Of a DNA stretch of 21,443 nt, positions 7,404-15,934 are shown piece by piece. Under the pieces are notes generated by a model. It saw only the letters and a program-made list of their open reading frames with translations. It ran no database searches and was not told the origin of the DNA. The number at the start of each line of letters is the position of its first letter. Position 1 is the first letter of the stretch. This stretch comes from CAZTTG01 sp964615935. Lineage in GTDB: Bacteria; Planctomycetota; UBA1135; GCA-002686595. Made by a program: the position numbers and the translations under genes. The stretch spans positions 1 to 21,443 of the forward strand of contig CAZTTG010000101.1 of NCBI GenBank assembly GCA_964615935.1. Reading direction: 5' to 3'.

Positions 7404-8746
7404 ATCACCAGGAATCCGAGACCATCGGTCAGGCCCACGTCATGCGGCGGGGCGAGGCCCGGGTCGCGGCTCCAGTACTGTGCGTACAGCTGATCGCCCG
7501 CGGAGATGGACTGGCCCGCCATGTACGCCTGGGAGAGGTGGAAGGCATACGCCCCCGAGCAGTCCGAGGGCGGCGGGTTTCCGCCCGAGTCCTGCGCCGG
7601 CGTCCTGACGAGGGGGGGGGCGACGCACAGGATGCCGCCCAGGAATGGGAGGTTGTGTGGCGCGCGGCCCCAGGTCATGAGCCCGGGCTTGTTGCTGAGA
7701 ACGTCGACCGCGGTGACGAAGTAGTCGTCGGCGCCGGTCGTGCTCGGGAGCCCCGAGTGCCCGATGGACGGCAGGCAGCCCAGGGAGTTGGCCTTGGCCG
7801 TGCAATAGCGAACGGGCCGCAGGGGCACTCCAGAGAACAAGCGCGCGCTCCCCGACTCGCTCCCGTTGTTGTCGTCCCCCAAGGCGCCCGCGACCAGATC
7901 GGGCTGGCCGTCCCCGTTGAAGTCCGCCTCGCCACCCACGGAATGGCCGAACAAGTCGCCCGCCGAGTCCCCCTCGAGGGAGAAGAGGTGGGCTCCGTCG
8001 ATTCCCGAGAAGACGCGTGCGCAGCCCGAATCCGCCCCGATCCCGTCCGCCTGCGGAGCGCCGACGATCAGGTCGGCAAAGCCGTCTCCGTCGAGGTCAC
8101 CCGATCCGCTGACCGAGTAGCCGAAGCGATCGGCCGCGGCCAGCTCGTGGAAGGTGTGGAGGACCGATCCGTCGAGCCCGGAGAAGACGCGGGCGTAGCT
8201 CTGCCAGGTGAAGAAGTCGGTTCCCGGGGCTCCGACGATCACGTCGGCGTGGCCGTCTCCGTTGACGTCGCCGGCCCCGCTGACGGAGTGGCCGAACCAC
8301 TCCACCCAGCCGGTCCAGCTCCACAGGACCGTCCCGTCTCGTCCCGAGAAGACGTACGCTCTCTCCGTTCCGCTGTACACGGTGCGCGGCGCGCCCACGA
8401 TCACGTCGTCCCAGCCGTCGCCGTTCACGTCACCGGCCCCGCTGACCGAGTGGCCCAGCTCCGTGTGGGCCTTGCCGTAGAAGTCGAAGAGGAGCGATCC
8501 GCCCGATCCCGAGTAGACGTGGGCACTGCCGGCGCGCCTGCCGACCTCGTCGTTCATGGGCGCGCCGACGATCAGGTCGTCCCGCCCGTCCCGGTTCACG
8601 TCTCCCGCCGAGCTCACGGAGTATCCGAAGCGGTCACCCTCCTCTCCGTAGCGGGTGTAGAGCGCGGATTGGGCCCCGGTCAGCGGCGCAAGGACGGCCG
8701 CCGTGGCGAGGGCGATGGGCGCTGAAGACCACGATGTACTCGGCAT
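7397..8746 (-). CDS. Secreted FG-GAP/integrin-repeat protein with Cys-containing C-terminal module
   Basis: The product is 449 residues. A Sec signal peptide (MPSTSWSSAPIALATAAVLA..., cut near GAQ-S about residue 26) is followed by five FG-GAP repeats, each with a calcium-binding D-x-N/D-x-D-G-x-x-D loop and the tail VIVGAP (DVNRDG, DVNGDG, DVNGDG, DLDGDG, DFNGDG). These fold into an integrin-alpha-like beta-propeller. Residues 314-449 are the same module that ends the protein at 2454-3602, including YCTAK, NSLGC, APHN, GGNPPP, DCSG and WSRDP. The ATG at 8746 has GGAGGT four bases upstream, which settles the start although the frame is open further out. It is probably extracellular or surface-bound; the ligand is unknown. 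Confidence 0.9.
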   Translation of the reverse strand: MPSTSWSSAPIALATAAVLAPLTGAQSALYTRYGEEGDRFGYSVSSAGDVNRDGRDDLIVGAPMNDEVGRRAGSAHVYSGSGGSLLFDFYGKAHTELGHSVSGAGDVNGDGWDDVIVGAPRTVYSGTERAYVFSGRDGTVLWSWTGWVEWFGHSVSGAGDVNGDGHADVIVGAPGTDFFTWQSYARVFSGLDGSVLHTFHELAAADRFGYSVSGSGDLDGDGFADLIVGAPQADGIGADSGCARVFSGIDGAHLFSLEGDSAGDLFGHSVGGEADFNGDGQPDLVAGALGDDNNGSESGSARLFSGVPLRPVRYCTAKANSLGCLPSIGHSGLPSTTGADDYFVTAVDVLSNKPGLMTWGRAPHNLPFLGGILCVAPPLVRTPAQDSGGNPPPSDCSGAYAFHLSQAYMAGQSISAGDQLYAQYWSRDPGLAPPHDVGLTDGLGFLVMP

Positions 8747-8843
8747 GACGACCTCCCCGGTCTGCCGCCCGATGGCTCCCTGGGGACGGCCGGCCTCCAC
8801 CGGGAGGCGCCCATCCCGTCGGCGCTCGACGATCCAGGATAGT

Positions 8844-8868
8844 CCCGGGCTCCCGATCCGGGTTTTTT
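8844..8868 (+). terminator. Hairpin plus T6 tract in intergenic DNA
   Basis: CCCGG (8844-8848) pairs with CCGGG (8858-8862) and is followed directly by TTTTTT (8863-8868), the only run of six T in the window. The form fits a weak intrinsic terminator reading rightward, yet no rightward gene ends here. It could mark the end of antisense or small-RNA transcription arising inside the FG-GAP gene region. Confidence 0.3.
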
Positions 8869-9030
8869 ACCCCCGTATCACCACCGCCCTCGCCGCGGGA
8901 AGCTGCCCCTGGGACACTCCCTTGGCCCGCGAGCTGCCGGAAGAGCGCCCGAGCCCTCGCCGCGGAAGGGGAAGGGCCAGACTCCCAAGGATGTCCTGAT
9001 GCGGGCGCGGCGCGGCCCGGGCCGGGGGGG

Positions 9031-9036
9031 TATCAT
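9031..9036 (+). promoter_or_regulatory. Putative -10 element (TATCAT)
   Basis: TATCAT matches the -10 consensus at five of six positions and follows a G-run in very GC-rich DNA, 57 bases before the FUN14-like ATG. No convincing -35 lies 16-18 bp upstream. Confidence 0.35.
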
Positions 9037-9093
9037 CCCCACCCGGCCTCCGGCCCTCACCGATCACCCGGAACCCCATCCCCCCCCCTCGAC

Positions 9094-9609
9094 ATGGCGA
9101 GCGAAGAGACGATCAACAGTCGCCCGTTCCCCTTCTGGAAGAAGGCCCTCGTCACCCTGGGCGTGCTCTGCCTGATCGGTGGGCTGGGCCTCATGGCCTG
9201 GGGGATGGTCGGGGGGGACTCCGAGGCCGTGCCGGTGGCGGGCGGCCCCGAGGGCGGGCTCGTCGGAGGCGGCGCCGAGGCGTCCGAGCCCGAGCCGGAC
9301 TTCGCCGAGAAGTGGTCGCCCATCCTGCTCTCGGTGGGGGGTGGCTTCCTGGTGGGGCTCGCCATCGGGATGTTCCTGCGCAGCTTCCTGGCCCTGACCC
9401 TGGGGACGGTGGTGCTGGTGGCCCTGGTGATCGCCGGCCTGCAGTACCTGGATTTCCTGGACGTGGACTGGGAGGCGGTGCAGTCCAGCCTCGCCCGGCT
9501 GTGGGCCGGGGTGTCCGGTGAGGTGAAGAGCCTGCGCGCCTTCCTCGCCGGCCGCCTGCCCGCGGCCGTGTGCGGGGTGTTCGGGCTGCTGGTGGGCCTC
9601 AAGCGCTGA
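9094..9609 (+). CDS. FUN14-domain-like membrane protein
   Basis: The product is 171 residues with about four hydrophobic segments (near 18-40, 77-97, 99-118 and 152-168). The first is followed by a Gly/Glu-rich linker (41-72). Residues about 76-130 match the FUN14 pattern: a glycine-rich helix (SVGGGFLVGLAIGMFLRSF), a second helix, then a Q-Y-L-D-F...VDW element corresponding to the family's 'GYI.VDW' stretch. Bacterial FUN14 proteins are inner-membrane proteins of unknown function; the eukaryotic FUNDC1 relatives are mitochondrial outer-membrane mitophagy receptors. The ATG at 9094 is preceded by a C-run rather than a Shine-Dalgarno sequence. The gene stands alone between a divergent and a convergent neighbour. 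Family call is moderately sure. Confidence 0.7.
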   Translation: MASEETINSRPFPFWKKALVTLGVLCLIGGLGLMAWGMVGGDSEAVPVAGGPEGGLVGGGAEASEPEPDFAEKWSPILLSVGGGFLVGLAIGMFLRSFLALTLGTVVLVALVIAGLQYLDFLDVDWEAVQSSLARLWAGVSGEVKSLRAFLAGRLPAAVCGVFGLLVGLKR

Positions 9610-9676
9610 GGGGCGTCGGAGGACGACGGCAGCTTCCGGGTGGCGCGCGTGGCGCTCCCCTGAGCCGGAAACGAGA

Positions 9677-9712
9677 GACGGGCCGCCCCGCACTGCGGCG
9701 GAACGGCCCGTC
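9677..9712. terminator. Bidirectional terminator between FUN14-like gene and groEL
   Basis: GACGGGCCG (9677-9685) and CGGCCCGTC (9704-9712) make a perfect 9-bp stem, with a nested CCGC/GCGG pairing in the loop. It lies between two convergent genes, 68 bases after one stop codon and 25 bases after the other. Confidence 0.65.
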
Positions 9713-9736
9713 AGGGAGGGAGGAGTTCGGTCCTGC

Positions 9737-11353
<1,617 letters not shown>

Positions 11354-11389
11354 GGTCGTTCCTGTCTTCCCGAGAGTACGCGTGGGCGG

Positions 11390-11701
11390 TCAGCCGATGA
11401 TCGCGAGGATGTCCTCTTCGCGCATGATGAGGTATTCCTCGCCGCCGTACTTGACCTCGGTGCCGGCGTAGGAGCTGAACAGGACCCGGTTGCCCTTCTT
11501 GACGGAGAAGGTCGAGCGCTCGCCGCTGTCGAGCTGTTTGCCCTCGCCCAGCGAGATGATCTTGCCCTCCTTGGGCTTCTCCTTGGCGCTGTCGGGGAGC
11601 AGGATTCCGCCGGCCGTCTTCTCTTCCGCTTCGACGCGCTGGACGAGGACGCGATCCCCGAGGGGGCGGATGTCGACCTTCGCTTTGGTCTTGGTTGCCA
11701 T
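11390..11701 (-). CDS. groS: Co-chaperonin GroES (10 kDa)
   Basis: GroES is the heptameric lid of GroEL. The 103-residue product (MATKTKAKVDIRPLGDRVLV...) has the N-terminal PLGDRVLV strand, the mobile-loop region EEKTAGGILLPDSAKEKPKEG, and the C-terminal YGGEEYLIMREEDILAII. It is slightly longer than usual because of a basic N-terminal extension. The frame also opens with a TTG 24 bases further out (11725), but the ATG at 11701 fits the family length and follows a purine-rich AGAAGAG stretch. Order groES-groEL is the standard one. Confidence 0.96.
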   Translation of the reverse strand: MATKTKAKVDIRPLGDRVLVQRVEAEEKTAGGILLPDSAKEKPKEGKIISLGEGKQLDSGERSTFSVKKGNRVLFSSYAGTEVKYGGEEYLIMREEDILAIIG

Positions 11702-11744
11702 GTCTTCGCTCTTCTTCTGTTCCAAATGGACCTAGGGACGGAGG

Positions 11745-11765
11745 GGCCGCCGCCATCGGGCGGCC
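11745..11765 (-). terminator. Stem-loop between response regulator gene and groES
   Basis: GGCCGCC (11745-11751) and GGCGGCC (11759-11765) form a 7-bp stem with a 7-base loop in the 83-base gap between the upstream response regulator and groES. It may separate the two transcripts, which would mean groES has its own promoter within the remaining bases. No T tract follows. Confidence 0.35.
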
Positions 11766-11784
11766 GTGAACGGGGATCGCGACG

Positions 11785-12180
11785 TCAGGCCTGGGGTCTT
11801 CTCCCGCCCATGCCGCTGTCGACGGCCCGACGGACCTCCTGGCGCAGGAGATCGGGTCGGACCGGCTTGCGCAGGAACGCCCAGGCGCCGGCGTCGAGGG
11901 CTCGGCGCTCGAGCTCCAGCGTGGGTCGCCCGGTGCACACGATGCAGGGAACCGCGATCTCCTCCCGGAGCGCGTCGAGGACCTCGAGCCCGGTGAAGCC
12001 GGGCATGTGCACGTCGAGCACCATGGCGCGAAGCTCTCGTTGCCGCGCGATCCGCAGGGCCTCCGGACCGGTCTCGGCCTCGAGGATCTCGAGATCCAGG
12101 GCCGCCAGGAGCTCGGAGACCCCTCGGCGTACCTCGAAGTCGTCGTCGGCGACCAGGACTGTGCGGGTGATCGGAAGCAT
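11785..12180 (-). CDS. Single-domain response regulator (receiver only)
   Basis: The product is 131 residues and consists of a CheY-like receiver domain with nothing attached. Visible active-site residues are the acidic cluster Asp12-Asp14 after beta-1, the phosphoacceptor Asp56 in LDVHMP, Thr83 (VCTGR) and Lys105 in LRKPV. Such stand-alone receivers pass the phosphoryl signal by protein contact rather than DNA binding. No histidine kinase gene is in the window, so the partner is an orphan question. The ATG at 12180 lacks a clear Shine-Dalgarno sequence; the frame is open further upstream, but the extension is low-complexity. It lies 83 bases upstream of groES on the same strand. Confidence 0.9.
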   Translation of the reverse strand: MLPITRTVLVADDDFEVRRGVSELLAALDLEILEAETGPEALRIARQRELRAMVLDVHMPGFTGLEVLDALREEIAVPCIVCTGRPTLELERRALDAGAWAFLRKPVRPDLLRQEVRRAVDSGMGGRRPQA

Positions 12181-12627
12181 GAGGGCTGCGCGGCGCAGAG
12201 CGCCTTTCCGGCGCCAGAATGCAAACCCCGTGCCGCGGAGCGGGCAGCCCTCCCGCGCCCCCGGCCCGCGCCCAATCCCTTTCCCCAGCCGGGGTTGGAT
12301 GGACGGAGGGATCGCCGCCCGGGCTGCCGGCCGCCCGCGGAGGGCCCTCGCGCTGCCAGTCTGGCAGTCAGGCGCGGGCGGCCGAACCGGACCTGTCAGG
12401 TTGACAGGCGGCGGCCCGGGGATCCGGCTCGGCCCCGGGAGGCGGCCTGTCCGTCTCGGATCCGGAGCGATACCGAGGGGTGTTCGGGACGTCCCCTGGG
12501 CGGTGGGGCCTGGTGGATGGGACCTGGTCCGCGCCTCCCCACGAGCGCTGGCGGCCCCACGCCCACTGGCGAGGGCCGAACGCGAGCGGCGGCGGCCGAG
12601 CGGCCTCCGCACGCGGGAGCCGGTAGC
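12181..12627. other. Divergent 447-bp intergenic region
   Basis: This gap separates the response regulator (-) from the M19 dipeptidase (+). I find no supported gene: open frames here are Arg/Pro/Gly-rich and look compositional. It contains two matching palindromes (12353-12367 and 12393-12407, listed separately). It is unusually long for this compact window and probably carries divergent regulation. Confidence 0.5.
12353..12407. promoter_or_regulatory. Two matching 15-bp palindromes, 40 bp centre to centre (operator pair)
   Basis: CTGCCA-GTC-TGGCAG (12353-12367) and CTGTCA-GGT-TGACAG (12393-12407) share the pattern CTGYCA-N3-TGRCAG. Both are perfect inverted repeats, and their centres (12360 and 12400) are 40 bp apart, close to four helical turns, so dimers would bind the same DNA face. 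The sites lie about 175-225 bp from the response-regulator start and about 220-275 bp from the dipeptidase start. The regulator is unknown. The half-sites recall Pseudomonas las/rhl boxes, but the spacing is one base shorter and no LuxR homologue is in the window. Confidence 0.5.
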
Positions 12628-13797
12628 ATGGCCGCCGTGGCCGCCCCCGCCGAGCTCTCACCGGCTGCCCACGCCCTCCTGGCCGGGCGTCCGGTCTTCG
12701 ACGCCCACGTGGACTCCCTGCAGCGCGCCCTCGATCTGGGCGAGGACCTGGGGGTCGAGGGCCGCGGGCACCTCGACCTCGCGCGCGGCGCCCGGGGCGG
12801 GCTCGGCGCGGTCGTCTTCGCCTGCTGGCCCGGCCCGGTCGGCGGAAGCGGTGGACCGGGAGGAGCTCGGGAGCGGGTCGAGGCCCTCCTCGGCCGCCTG
12901 CACGAGCTGGCCCGGCGGCACCCCCGCGCGATGCGCATCGCCGGGAACGGGCCCCAGCTCGCCGAGGCACGCCGGGCGGGAGCGGTGGCCGGCATCGCGG
13001 GGATCGAGGGAGGGCACGCGATCGAGGACCGGGTGGAGCACCTCGAGCGGTTCTTCGAGCGCGGTGTGCGGATCATGACGCTGGTGTGGAACGACCACCT
13101 GGCCTGGATCCGTTCCTGCCGCGGGGGCGCCGGACCCGAGGTCCCCCGGGGCCTCTCCGGCTTCGGCCGGGACGTCGTGCGGCGCATGAACGAGCTGGGC
13201 ATGGTGGTCGATCTCTCCCACGCCGGCGAGCGCGCCTTCTACGATGCCCTGGAGGCGGGAGCCGGACCGCCGATCGCCAGCCACTCGGGCTGCCGGGCGC
13301 TGCAGGATCACCCTCGCAACCTCGACGATCGGCAGCTCGCCGCCCTGGCCGAGGCGGGCGGCGTCGTGGGCATCCCCTTCGCCCCGGCCTTCCTCGATGC
13401 CGCCGCCCAGGCCGAGGACTCGCGGCTGCGCGAGGAGGAGGGCTACCGCAGCCTCGAGGCGGAGAACGAGACGGCCCTGCTCCAGGCCCAGGGCGAGTAC
13501 CTCCAGGGCCGCGCGCGGGAGCTGTCGGCCGAGCGGGTGGTCGATCACATCGTCCACGCGGCCGAGGTGTGCGGCGCGGGTGGCGTGGGGATCGGCTCGG
13601 ACTTCGACGGGATCGAGCGGCGGCCCGCGGGACTGGAGGACGCCGGGTGCTATCCGGTGCTGGCGGAGCTGCTCCTGCGCCGCGGCTTCGAGGCGGGCGA
13701 AGTCGAGATGATCCTGGGCGGCAACATGGAGCGCGTCTTCGCGGCGGCGACGGGCCCCGGCACGCGGGCCTTCGAGGCCGAGCCGTGGGGCGGCTGA
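12628..13797 (+). CDS. Membrane dipeptidase family (M19) zinc peptidase
   Basis: M19 enzymes (renal-dipeptidase family, amidohydrolase fold) split dipeptides, including ones with a D-residue, using two zinc ions. The 389-residue product has the metal ligands in order: HVD (27-29), Glu127 in GIEGGHA, His198 in DLSHAG, His219 in ASHSGCR, and the GSDFDG motif (323-328). There is no signal peptide or lipobox, so the enzyme is probably cytoplasmic, as in many bacterial members. GGGAG at 12615-12619 supports the ATG at 12628, although the frame is open much further upstream. It is preceded by the intergenic region with the palindrome pair, and no operon partner is obvious. Confidence 0.93.
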   Translation: MAAVAAPAELSPAAHALLAGRPVFDAHVDSLQRALDLGEDLGVEGRGHLDLARGARGGLGAVVFACWPGPVGGSGGPGGARERVEALLGRLHELARRHPRAMRIAGNGPQLAEARRAGAVAGIAGIEGGHAIEDRVEHLERFFERGVRIMTLVWNDHLAWIRSCRGGAGPEVPRGLSGFGRDVVRRMNELGMVVDLSHAGERAFYDALEAGAGPPIASHSGCRALQDHPRNLDDRQLAALAEAGGVVGIPFAPAFLDAAAQAEDSRLREEEGYRSLEAENETALLQAQGEYLQGRARELSAERVVDHIVHAAEVCGAGGVGIGSDFDGIERRPAGLEDAGCYPVLAELLLRRGFEAGEVEMILGGNMERVFAAATGPGTRAFEAEPWGG

Positions 13798-13927
13798 GCC
13801 GCGCTGCCGGCGAACGACGCGGCCGCCATCCACCAGGCCCCTCCACCCAGGGGACTCCCGGATCGCGGCCCGGTTGCGCGCCAGCCACCAATAACCGCGA
13901 AGGCCTCGCTCGCTCGCCGCCGGGGCC

Positions 13928-13933
13928 TATGAT
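13928..13933 (+). promoter_or_regulatory. Putative -10 element (TATGAT)
   Basis: TATGAT, five of six matches to the -10 consensus, lies only 15 bases before the methyltransferase ATG at 13949. A transcript starting about 7 bases later would have a leader of roughly 9 bases, nearly leaderless, which fits the lack of a Shine-Dalgarno sequence. No -35 is visible. Confidence 0.4.
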
Positions 13934-13948
13934 CGCCCCTCTCTCGCC

Positions 13949-14857
13949 ATGGACCCCTTCGAAGCCTTCTGCGCGGCGGTGCGCCATTTCGCCAAAGGGG
14001 AGCTCGAGCGGGCCGCGCATCGGGCCGACGAGATCGCCCCTCCCGGAGACCTCTACGCTCAGGCCGCGCGCTGGCTCGATCGGGCCGCCCGGGGAGCGGA
14101 GGGCGGCGCTTACTCCGACCCGGAGGGCTTCTCCGCCTACGGGAGGGGACGCAGCGCGCAGGCCTTCCTGGAGGCGCGCGTGGAGCTCCTGACGGGGGAA
14201 TGGCGCGGCGCGACCCCCGCGACCGTCCTCGACGTCGGGGTGGGGGACGGGGTGGTGCTCGCCCGGGCGGTCGAGAGAGCGGGGCTCGTCCACCCGCCCA
14301 CCTTCGACCTGGTGGAGCCCGCCAGCGGCCTCCTCGCGCGCGCTTCGAGCGCGATGGAGGCGCTCCACCCGCGACCCCCGATGCGCGTCCATGCCGCGAG
14401 CATCCAGGACTTCGCGGCGCGGGCCGCGGAGGGCGATCGCTGGGACCTGGCCCAGGCCCTGGTCAGCCTGCAGAGCCTCGAGCGGGCCGCGCGCGCCCCG
14501 GTCCTCGCCTGGCTGCGGACGCGAGCCGATCGCCTGATCGTTGCCGAGTTCGACGTGACCCTCGGCCGCCTCGACCTCCTGTCGCGGGAGCGCATCCGAC
14601 GTGTGCACGATCGCTACCTCGAAGGCCTGGCCGAGTACGCCGACCCGGTGGATGCCGACACGCGCGAGAAGGCGGTGCAGGGCTTCCTGATGCCCATGCT
14701 GTTCGGCTACTTCGCTCCGGGCGAGGCGCGCTCGAACGACGAGCAGCCCATCGAGGACTGGGCGCGAGAGCTCGAGGGCGCGGGCTTCGCCATCGAGCGC
14801 TGCGAGCCCATCGCCGAGCACTGGTGGGCCGCGCCCTGCGCGATCGTCGCCAGCTAG
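13949..14857 (+). CDS. Class I SAM-dependent methyltransferase-like protein
   Basis: The product is 302 residues. The Rossmann-type SAM-binding motif I is clear (VLDVGVGDG, 93-101), followed by the acidic residue after beta-2 (FDLVEP, Glu123) and a post-I region. Residues 1-90 are a helical N-terminal part, and residues about 190-302 an extra C-terminal region with EFDVTLGRLD and several Trp near the end (EHWWAAP). I do not recognise the subfamily, and the substrate is unknown. The start is the ATG at 13949, just after a TATGAT element; no ribosome site is seen. The gene is monocistronic, with a strong hairpin at its stop codon. Confidence 0.7.
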   Translation: MDPFEAFCAAVRHFAKGELERAAHRADEIAPPGDLYAQAARWLDRAARGAEGGAYSDPEGFSAYGRGRSAQAFLEARVELLTGEWRGATPATVLDVGVGDGVVLARAVERAGLVHPPTFDLVEPASGLLARASSAMEALHPRPPMRVHAASIQDFAARAAEGDRWDLAQALVSLQSLERAARAPVLAWLRTRADRLIVAEFDVTLGRLDLLSRERIRRVHDRYLEGLAEYADPVDADTREKAVQGFLMPMLFGYFAPGEARSNDEQPIEDWARELEGAGFAIERCEPIAEHWWAAPCAIVAS

Positions 14858-14878
14858 CGCTCGCCGGGAGGCGAGCGC
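14857..14878 (+). terminator. Hairpin with GGGA (GNRA) tetraloop after methyltransferase
   Basis: GCGCTCGCC (14857-14865) and GGCGAGCGC (14870-14878) form a perfect 9-bp stem with a GGGA loop of the stable GNRA class, starting on the last base of the TAG stop. There is no T tract. Confidence 0.6.
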
Positions 14879-14934
14879 AGCGAGCATGCGGCGCAGCCCC
14901 GCCGACGAGGATTCTCCGGCACGCCTGGTCGGCC

Positions 14935-14949
14935 TGAGGCGAAGCCTCA
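14935..14949 (-). terminator. Short hairpin downstream of TPR gene
   Basis: TGAGGC-GAA-GCCTCA is a perfect 6-bp stem with a 3-base loop in the space between the two convergent genes, 86 bases past the stop of the leftward TPR gene. It is a candidate terminator for that gene; no T tract follows. Confidence 0.3.
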
Positions 14950-15034
14950 CTAGGGCTCGAAGGGGCGGCGCACGACCCGCGGAGGCGGGTGGGTTCCCGG
15001 TCCGCTCGCGCGGAGACCGGGCGCCTCGAAGCGA

Positions 15035-15934
15035 TCAGAACACATGGGCGATCCTCTCGACGTCGGGGCCGAAGCGATCCCAGGTTCCCGAGGGCAAGGG
15101 GCCGATGACGGCCTTCCCGCCGGGGCCGTCGCCGCTCACCTGATCCACGAAGGACTCCACCGAGGAATCCCCCTCCGGAATCCGCTCCTCGATGGTGGCG
15201 GCCAGATCGCGGGCGCGCGCCTCCTGGCCCGAGCGCAGGGCCAGGACGAAGGCGTAGAAGAGGGAGTTGGCGTCCGAGCCCTCGATCCCGGCCGCTCGTT
15301 CGTAGGCGTCCAGGGCCAGCCCGAGCTGGCCCTCCTCCAGGTAGGAGAAGCCCAGGTTCTTCCAGGCGATCCAGCGGTGCAGGTCGCAGGGGAGACCCCC
15401 CAGGACGGCTCCGAGCCAGTCGCGGGCCTCGTCCAGCCGACCCCGCATCACCGCCAGCTCGGCCTGGTAGATCCGGGCCTGGTCGCAGGGCTCCACCCGC
15501 AGGGCGGCCCGGGCCAGAATCTCGGGGGAGGGCCCCGCCCGGGGACCCCACTCGACGCCGCTCTCCAGGAGCTCCCGCGCCTCGGGATCGCCGCCATCCT
15601 CGAGGTCCGACCCGAGCTGGTGGCGCGCGCGCCCCACCCACTCCTCGGGATCCGGCAGCTCCGCGGCCGGCGCGAAGGACGCCGCGGCCCGAGGATCGTC
15701 CAGGAAGGAGAGGGTGAAGGCCTCCCGCAGGAGCAAGGCCGTCTCGGCGCGATGCACCGCGATCAGGTGCCTCTCGGCCAGGGCCAGGCCGGGAGTCCAG
15801 GGCGTGAGCGTGTCCCCATCGGCCTCCCCCGGCGCCGCGGGACCGCCCCGGAAGATCGCCGAGTCCCCCGCGCGCATCGCCTCCCGGAGAAGCTTGGCGA
15901 CCTCGGGGTCGATCCCCTCGAGCGCGTCGCTCAA
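15035..15934 (-). CDS. TPR-containing protein paired with sigma-like gene
   Basis: The product is 299 residues if it starts at the TTG at 15934. That start is supported by GGAGG 11-12 bases upstream and by its four-base overlap (TTGA) with the stop of the preceding gene; the first in-frame ATG is 19 codons later. Residues about 185-255 contain TPR-type helical pairs (WKNLGFSYLEEGQLGLALDAYERA, then a second unit), and the whole protein is predicted helical, Ala/Leu/Glu-rich. There is no signal peptide or membrane segment. Tight coupling to a sigma-like protein suggests it binds or modulates that protein, perhaps as an anti-sigma-like partner. That is inference from context. Confidence 0.65.
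   Translation of the reverse strand: MSDALEGIDPEVAKLLREAMRAGDSAIFRGGPAAPGEADGDTLTPWTPGLALAERHLIAVHRAETALLLREAFTLSFLDDPRAAASFAPAAELPDPEEWVGRARHQLGSDLEDGGDPEARELLESGVEWGPRAGPSPEILARAALRVEPCDQARIYQAELAVMRGRLDEARDWLGAVLGGLPCDLHRWIAWKNLGFSYLEEGQLGLALDAYERAAGIEGSDANSLFYAFVLALRSGQEARARDLAATIEERIPEGDSSVESFVDQVSGDGPGGKAVIGPLPSGTWDRFGPDVERIAHVF

Larger units (their letters stand above)
8747..9093. other. Divergent intergenic region
   Basis: These 347 bases separate the FG-GAP gene (-) from the FUN14-like gene (+) and must hold both promoters. I see a short hairpin followed by six T (8844-8868), a -10-like TATCAT at 9031-9036 for the rightward gene, and a weaker TATCCT (complement of 8838-8843) for the leftward gene. 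The open frames crossing it look like GC-driven shadows, and I find no supported gene. Confidence 0.5.

Noticed and set aside
8097..8480. Tandem DNA repeats in the FG-GAP gene
   Set aside because: The similarity comes from repeated protein units (DVNGDG...VIVGAP); the DNA copies have diverged and need no separate explanation.
8867..9079. 70-codon leftward frame in the intergenic region
   Set aside because: No ribosome site, no family resemblance and a Gly/Arg/Pro-rich composition like other shadows.
11702..11790. CIRCE element upstream of groES
   Set aside because: No TTAGCACTC-N9-GAGTGCTAA-like repeat is present; only a GC hairpin at 11745-11765.
12353..12407. True LuxR-type quorum-sensing boxes
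   Set aside because: Half-sites look similar, but the palindromes are 15 bp with 3-base centres instead of the even-spaced boxes, and no luxR or luxI homologue is in the window.
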